A stretch of 64,000 nt of DNA, taken from assembly GCA_035459025.1 (NCBI GenBank), contig DATHYT010000074.1:19804-83803 (forward strand). The letters are read 5' to 3'. Under the pieces are notes generated by a model. It worked only from the letters and a program-made list of their open reading frames with translations, did not search any database and had not been told where the DNA came from. The position numbers were made by a program, and so were the translations under genes. The first letter of the stretch is position 1. Each line of letters starts with the position of its first letter. Shown here one piece after another: positions 62,982 through 64,000 of this stretch. Origin of the DNA: JAABQT01 sp035459025 (lineage in GTDB: Bacteria; Pseudomonadota; Gammaproteobacteria; Burkholderiales; SG8-39).

Positions 62982-63026
62982 TCTCGCCTTTTCTGCCGGA
63001 TGATTCTCCCGGCAGAAAAGGCGAGA
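62982..63026. repeat. Perfect 18-base inverted repeat, unrelated to the REP arms
   Basis: TCTCGCCTTTTCTGCCGG and its exact complement CCGGCAGAAAAGGCGAGA enclose the nine-base loop ATGATTCTC. There is no T-run after it in either direction. It follows the truncated REP arm by 23 bases and precedes a small open frame. Confidence 0.85.
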
Positions 63027-63057
63027 CCATAGAGAACCCGATAAGGCAGTGCCTCCG

Positions 63058-63213
63058 ATGAACGCCAGTACCAACGCAACCGCCAACCTGAGAGGCGACT
63101 ACACCTTAGAGCGGGACCGGTCCACCCGCGCGGCGGACGGGCACGCGCCCGGCTCCGCCCCCGTCTCCGCCCGGCCGAGGGACCTGCCCGCGCTCGATCC
63201 GTCCGTGCCGTGA
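63058..63213 (+). CDS. Possible 51-residue open frame upstream of the hydrolase gene
   Basis: MNASTNATANLRGDYTLERD opens a 51-codon frame that ends at TGA 63211-63213, overlapping the GTG of the hydrolase gene. The first half is Asn/Thr/Ala-rich and the rest Pro/Arg/Ala-rich, typical of non-coding high-GC sequence. It could be a leader peptide coupled to the hydrolase, or chance. I see no family resemblance. Confidence 0.25.
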   Translation: MNASTNATANLRGDYTLERDRSTRAADGHAPGSAPVSARPRDLPALDPSVP

Positions 63214-64000
63214 GCGTGCGGCGCTTCCGCTCGGGCGAGCTGCAGCTCGCCTACCGGCTGGTGAACGGCGGCAGGCCGAAGCTGCGCGGCCTTCGCGGCC
63301 CGGCCCTGCAGAGGCCAGTCCCCAGGCTCCCCGCCGCCCTGCCGCTCGTCTTCGTGCACGGCATGGCCGCGTTCTCGTACGACTGGGTGCCGGTCGCCTC
63401 CGCCCTCGGGCGCGAGGCGGCGTGCCTCGACATGCGCGGCTTCGGCGACTCGGACTGGTCGGGCGACTACTCGGTGCCGGCGATGGCCGGCGACATCGGC
63501 GCGCTGCTCGATCACCTCGGCTGGGCGCGCGCCATCGTCGTCGGCCACTCGATGGGCGCGCGCATCGCCTGCTACTACGCCTCGCGCCACCCGCGGCGCG
63601 TCGCCGGGCTCGCGCTCGTCGACTACGCGCCCGAGTACGCGGCCGAGGGCCTGCGCCGCGCGGCCGAGCGCCTCGTCGCCGTGCCGGAAGTCTTTGCGTC
63701 GGTCGAAGCGGCCATGGCGCACTTCGGCGCGCCGCGTGAAGCGCGCGTGCGCTTCGCCGCGTACCTGCTGAAAGTCGAGGGCGGCTACGCCGTGAAGCGC
63801 GACACCTGGTTTCGCGACCAGGCGCGCAAGGTGCTCGCCGGGACCGCGCCGCGGCCGCGCGTGGACATGTGGAAGGCGCTCGCGCGGCTGCGCGCGCCCA
63901 CGCTCGTCGTGCGCGGCACGCGCTCGGAGCTCTTTGCTCCCGAGTCGGCGGCGAAGATGCAGGCGGCCAATGCGCTCATCCGGGTCGCGGAGGTGCAAGC
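63210..64000 (+). CDS. Alpha/beta hydrolase, partial (C-terminus beyond window)
   Basis: The first 263 residues of an alpha/beta-fold hydrolase. The oxyanion region is VFVHGMAAFSYDW, the nucleophile elbow GHSMGARIA, and the acid-strand region APTLVVRGTRSELF; the catalytic histidine would lie past base 64000. The GTG at 63210 (SVRRFRSGELQLAYR) gives the usual N-terminal strand; a second GTG is two codons on. The substrate is unknown; it is too far from a clear pathway context, although it follows the homogentisate genes on the same strand. Confidence 0.82.
   Translation, partial: MSVRRFRSGELQLAYRLVNGGRPKLRGLRGPALQRPVPRLPAALPLVFVHGMAAFSYDWVPVASALGREAACLDMRGFGDSDWSGDYSVPAMAGDIGALLDHLGWARAIVVGHSMGARIACYYASRHPRRVAGLALVDYAPEYAAEGLRRAAERLVAVPEVFASVEAAMAHFGAPREARVRFAAYLLKVEGGYAVKRDTWFRDQARKVLAGTAPRPRVDMWKALARLRAPTLVVRGTRSELFAPESAAKMQAANALIRVAEVQ

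Noticed and set aside
63099..63998. A 299-codon minus-strand frame at the right edge
   Set aside because: It is antisense to the alpha/beta hydrolase gene, whose nucleophile elbow and oxyanion motifs are clear on the plus strand.

Overview
The window is 64 kb of dense, high-GC chromosome from a Gram-negative bacterium. The gene content and order point to the Betaproteobacteria: argH divergent from an algZ/algR-type pair that runs into hemC-hemD-hemX-hemY, hemA-prfA-prmC-grxD, dusB-fis-purH, lptD beside amgK-murU, and groES-groEL under a CIRCE operator. I cannot name a genus. Most of the window is core metabolism packed in overlapping operons.

Region by region: 1-5.5 kb (minus) has a partial sodC, rsmA, pdxA, surA and lptD, an outer-membrane biogenesis group. 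5.5-14.6 kb (plus) is one long run: amgK, murU, pepP, a UbiH-like hydroxylase, dusB, fis, purH, purD, hemF. 14.6-20.3 kb (minus) carries a two-component system feeding straight into hemC-D-X-Y. 20.3-23.7 kb (plus) has argH, a Ser/Thr kinase fused to a cyclic-nucleotide-type domain, and a small c-type cytochrome with its own terminator. 24.0-29.7 kb (minus) has grxD, prmC, prfA, hemA, tRNA-Phe and groEL/groES. 29.9-39.8 kb has dacB, a REC-PAS-PAS-GGDEF-EAL protein, a queuosine-precursor transporter, a carboxymuconolactone-decarboxylase-like protein, a cytochrome P450 and a TRAP transporter.

39.8-58.5 kb is the accessory heart of the window, a type I secretion locus on the minus strand. It has an HlyB-type ABC exporter, two tandem paralogous envelope proteins of unknown family, a 3998-residue RTX protein with an N-terminal class-3-lipase-like domain, and an HlyD-type adaptor. 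The last four genes overlap end to start. An RHH-MNT/HEPN toxin-antitoxin pair lies in the opposite direction between the exporter and the rest, flanked by two copies of the exporter's 3' end. The lipase domain and the two paralogues are visibly AT-richer than the RTX stalk. I read this as a possible secreted lipase effector with duplicated immunity or partner proteins.

58.5-62.9 kb is a REP-associated tyrosine transposase (RAYT) gene flanked by inverted arms, followed by the tyrosine/homogentisate pathway hppD-hmgA-fahA. The same arms occur as hairpins (REPIN-like) at six further places in the window, nearly always at the 3' ends of genes, where in five cases they supply the stop codon. The window ends in a partial alpha/beta hydrolase gene. 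No gene-free stretch exceeds 300 bases.
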